This document shows positions 35,621-37,466 of a DNA stretch of 37,466 bases, piece by piece (the stretch's first letter is position 1; every line of letters begins with the position of its first letter). The position numbers and the translations under genes were made by a program. This DNA is from Myxococcaceae bacterium (GTDB taxonomy: Bacteria > Myxococcota > Myxococcia > Myxococcales > Myxococcaceae). The stretch lies in NCBI GenBank assembly GCA_019694595.1, contig JAIBBQ010000042.1, positions 1-37,466 on the forward strand. The letters are read 5' to 3'. The notes under the pieces are model-generated. The model saw only the letters and a list, made by a program, of their open reading frames with translations. It did not search any database and was not told where the DNA came from.

Positions 35621-37466
35621 TCACAGGTAGCCCACCTTGCGCGCCCCCGGGCCGCGACCAGGTGCGCTCGCCTTGGGCAACAGGCCCGGGTCCGGCTCGG
35701 TCACCGCCGACAGCCGGGCCACGCTGGCCTTCACGTCGCGGTACGCCGGGTCGAGCTGCTCGACCTTGAGGAAGTGCGCCAGCGCCTTGCCCAGCTCCTG
35801 CGCCTGCTCCAGCGCGGCGGCGAGCTCGTAGCGAATGGCCTTCTCCACGTCACCGGTGGCGTGCGGGCTCTGCAGCGCGGCCTCGTAGGCTTCGACCGCC
35901 GAGGCCGGGTCGCCGCGCATCAGGTGCAGCGCGCCGCTCATCGCCAGGCAGTCGACTTCCTTCTTCTGGCCCACGCAGCCCTGCCGCGCGACGGTGAACT
36001 CGCCCACCGCGTCGTCGAGCAGGCCCATCTCCTTGTAGGCGATGCCCAGGTCGTAGTGGGTGTCGACGTCGCCCGGCTTCACGACCTTCTCGAGGCCCTT
36101 CTTGAACTCGGAGAAGACCTCTTCCACCGAGTACTGGAAGTCCTCGTCGGCCGCGGCCGGCGCAGGCTCCGCGGCGCCTTCGGTCTCGCCCAGCTCGCTC
36201 GCCAGCTCGGCGGCGAGGTCGAAGGCGTCCTTCCCTTCCGACTCGCCGTTGGGCGCCACCAGCGGCGGTGCCTCGGTGGGCGCGGTGGTCGCTTCCGTCG
36301 GCTGCTCGCCGGTCGCGTTGGCGCTGGCCGACCCCGCCTCGACCTTCGCCAGCATCTCCTGGGCGCGCACGTGCCCGGGGTAGGCGATGGTCACCGTCTC
36401 CAGGATCTCGCGGGCCTCGTCCCACAGGCCCTGCTCGATGAAGAAGCTCGCTTCCTCGAGCTCCTCGCCCGCGGGGTCCTCTTCCGCCGGCGCCTCCACC
36501 GCTTCCTCGGCGGGCGCCTCGTAGGCTTCCTCGGCCGGCGCCTCGACCAGCTCCTCTTCGGCGCCCGCGACGACCTGCACCTCGTCTTCGGGAGGCGGGT
36601 CGGACATCGCCAGGTTGCGGTCGGTCACCTCGACCGGCGCCTCGCCCAGCGCCAGGCGCGCCGCGCCCATGTCGGTGGGCACCTCGCGGGTGTCGAGGTC
36701 GTCGATGCCCGGCACGCCCGCGGTCTGGGTGACCGGGTCGTCCGGGGTGATGGTGTCGAACTCGCCGGTGTGGACCTCGGAGACCACCTCGTCGTCGACG
36801 CTCGCGGCCGCCGCCGAGAGCAACGGCTCGTCGGCCGCCGGGTCTTCCGCCAGCGGCTCGTCGCCGACCACCGCCTCGGGCTCGGAGATGGGCGGCGGCC
36901 CCAGGTCGTACCCGGGCGTCGACGACTCCCCGTCGATGGCCAGCGCCTCGTCGGCCACCATGTCGGGGTTGACCGCGCCCTCGTCGACGCCGCGCAGGCC
37001 CATGTCGCCGGCCAGGGCGTCCTCGGGGGCCTCCGCCACCACCAGCTCCTCGTCGCTGGTGTCGACGAGAATCGCCTCTTCCGCGGAGATGGCGTCTTCC
37101 GACTGCTGACCGTCGGGGCGCAGCACCGCGAGGAACGCCGGCACCTCGGGGTGGCCGGGGTTCTGCGCCAGCATCTGGGTGAGGAACGGCTGCGAGCGCT
37201 CGACGAGGCTGCGCCGGGTGTGCAGGCGCAGCACGTTGAGCAGCTGCTCGGCGGCCTGCGCCTGGTTGTTCGACGCCACGTAGATGTGGAACGCCTTCTC
37301 GTGGGCGTCGATGTTCTCGGGGTCGACCGCGAAGACCTTGCGCAGGTGGTCGAGCGCTTTGTCGTGCAGCCCGTACTTCACGTAGACGTCGGTCTCGGTG
37401 AGCAGCTTGCCGAGGTTCTCCTTCGGCGCTGCGGCGGCCGGCGCGGGCCCGGGCGGCGGAGGCGGG
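35621..37466 (-). CDS. TPR-repeat protein with acidic linker, N-terminus cut by window edge
   Basis: The frame is open to the right edge; at least 615 residues are visible and the start lies outside. It begins with a Pro/Ala-rich segment and then LLTETDVYVKYGLHDKALDH, the first of several TPRs (about the first 80 residues). A long acidic Glu/Ala/Pro linker follows with APAEEAYEAPAEEAVEAPAE-type repeats. More TPRs follow in the C-terminal half (HYDLGIAYKEMGLLDDAVGE, ALHLMRGDPASAVEAYEAAL). A TPR scaffold next to an ExeA-type ATPase suggests assembly of an envelope machine, but no machine gene is in view. The C-terminus (GARKVGYL) is 10 bp from the next start. Confidence 0.85.
   Translation of the reverse strand, partial: PPPPPGPAPAAAAPKENLGKLLTETDVYVKYGLHDKALDHLRKVFAVDPENIDAHEKAFHIYVASNNQAQAAEQLLNVLRLHTRRSLVERSQPFLTQMLAQNPGHPEVPAFLAVLRPDGQQSEDAISAEEAILVDTSDEELVVAEAPEDALAGDMGLRGVDEGAVNPDMVADEALAIDGESSTPGYDLGPPPISEPEAVVGDEPLAEDPAADEPLLSAAAASVDDEVVSEVHTGEFDTITPDDPVTQTAGVPGIDDLDTREVPTDMGAARLALGEAPVEVTDRNLAMSDPPPEDEVQVVAGAEEELVEAPAEEAYEAPAEEAVEAPAEEDPAGEELEEASFFIEQGLWDEAREILETVTIAYPGHVRAQEMLAKVEAGSASANATGEQPTEATTAPTEAPPLVAPNGESEGKDAFDLAAELASELGETEGAAEPAPAAADEDFQYSVEEVFSEFKKGLEKVVKPGDVDTHYDLGIAYKEMGLLDDAVGEFTVARQGCVGQKKEVDCLAMSGALHLMRGDPASAVEAYEAALQSPHATGDVEKAIRYELAAALEQAQELGKALAHFLKVEQLDPAYRDVKASVARLSAVTEPDPGLLPKASAPGRGPGARKVGYL

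Overview
The window is about 37.5 kb of very GC-rich, gene-dense bacterial chromosome with 31 protein genes and no RNA gene, IS element or CRISPR array that I can see. Several traits point to Myxococcota: four secreted proteins end in MYXO-CTERM-type sorting tails, there is a CarF-type (TMEM189/PEDS1) plasmanylethanolamine desaturase, and GC-rich third positions leave long meaningless open frames on the opposite strand. No gene has the composition of a recent transfer. I did not try to name a genus.

Layout. 1-2029 (minus): the start of an exported TPR protein (cut by the left edge), then a thiolase. 2254-3805 (plus): four tandem small Cys-rich exported proteins of one family, running tail to tail into transketolase. 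3759-6962 (minus): transketolase, a conserved hypothetical protein and MobA. 6994-10229 (plus): MoeA (divergent from MobA), a protein with two cyclic-nucleotide-binding folds, and an M50B-type membrane metalloprotease. 10180-10848 (minus): a metallo-beta-lactamase-fold enzyme whose start codon overlaps that of the next, divergent exported protein. 11520-15546: FdhD, a lipoprotein on the opposite strand, and a large FdhF/YdeP-type molybdopterin oxidoreductase. 15612-18389: CarF, glutamate racemase and a second lipoprotein of the same repeat family. 18544-21732 (plus): a TolQ-TolR-TolA/TonB-TolB operon without Pal. 21734-26216: a FabH-like ketosynthase (minus), a class V aminotransferase, a Ppx/GppA phosphatase and a Spinster-like MFS transporter (plus). 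26173-37466 (minus): a five-gene run read from the right edge: TPR protein (cut), ExeA-type AAA ATPase, TamB, an Omp85 protein with seven POTRA-like repeats, and a PlsC-type acyltransferase.

Themes. MobA, MoeA, FdhD and the FdhF/YdeP-type enzyme together suggest a molybdenum-cofactor/formate-type redox function. TolQRAB, TamB, Omp85 and PlsC form a cell-envelope theme, joined by CarF as a membrane-lipid enzyme. The features I find least explained are the Cys-rich MYXO-CTERM array, the Trp/Cys repeat module shared by two lipoproteins, and the linkage of TamB, a long Omp85 and an acyltransferase behind an ExeA-type ATPase. Two organisational traits recur: all six convergent gene pairs overlap or lie within 14 bp, and several starts have a TAnnnT hexamer 6-8 nt upstream with no Shine-Dalgarno sequence, as in leaderless transcripts.
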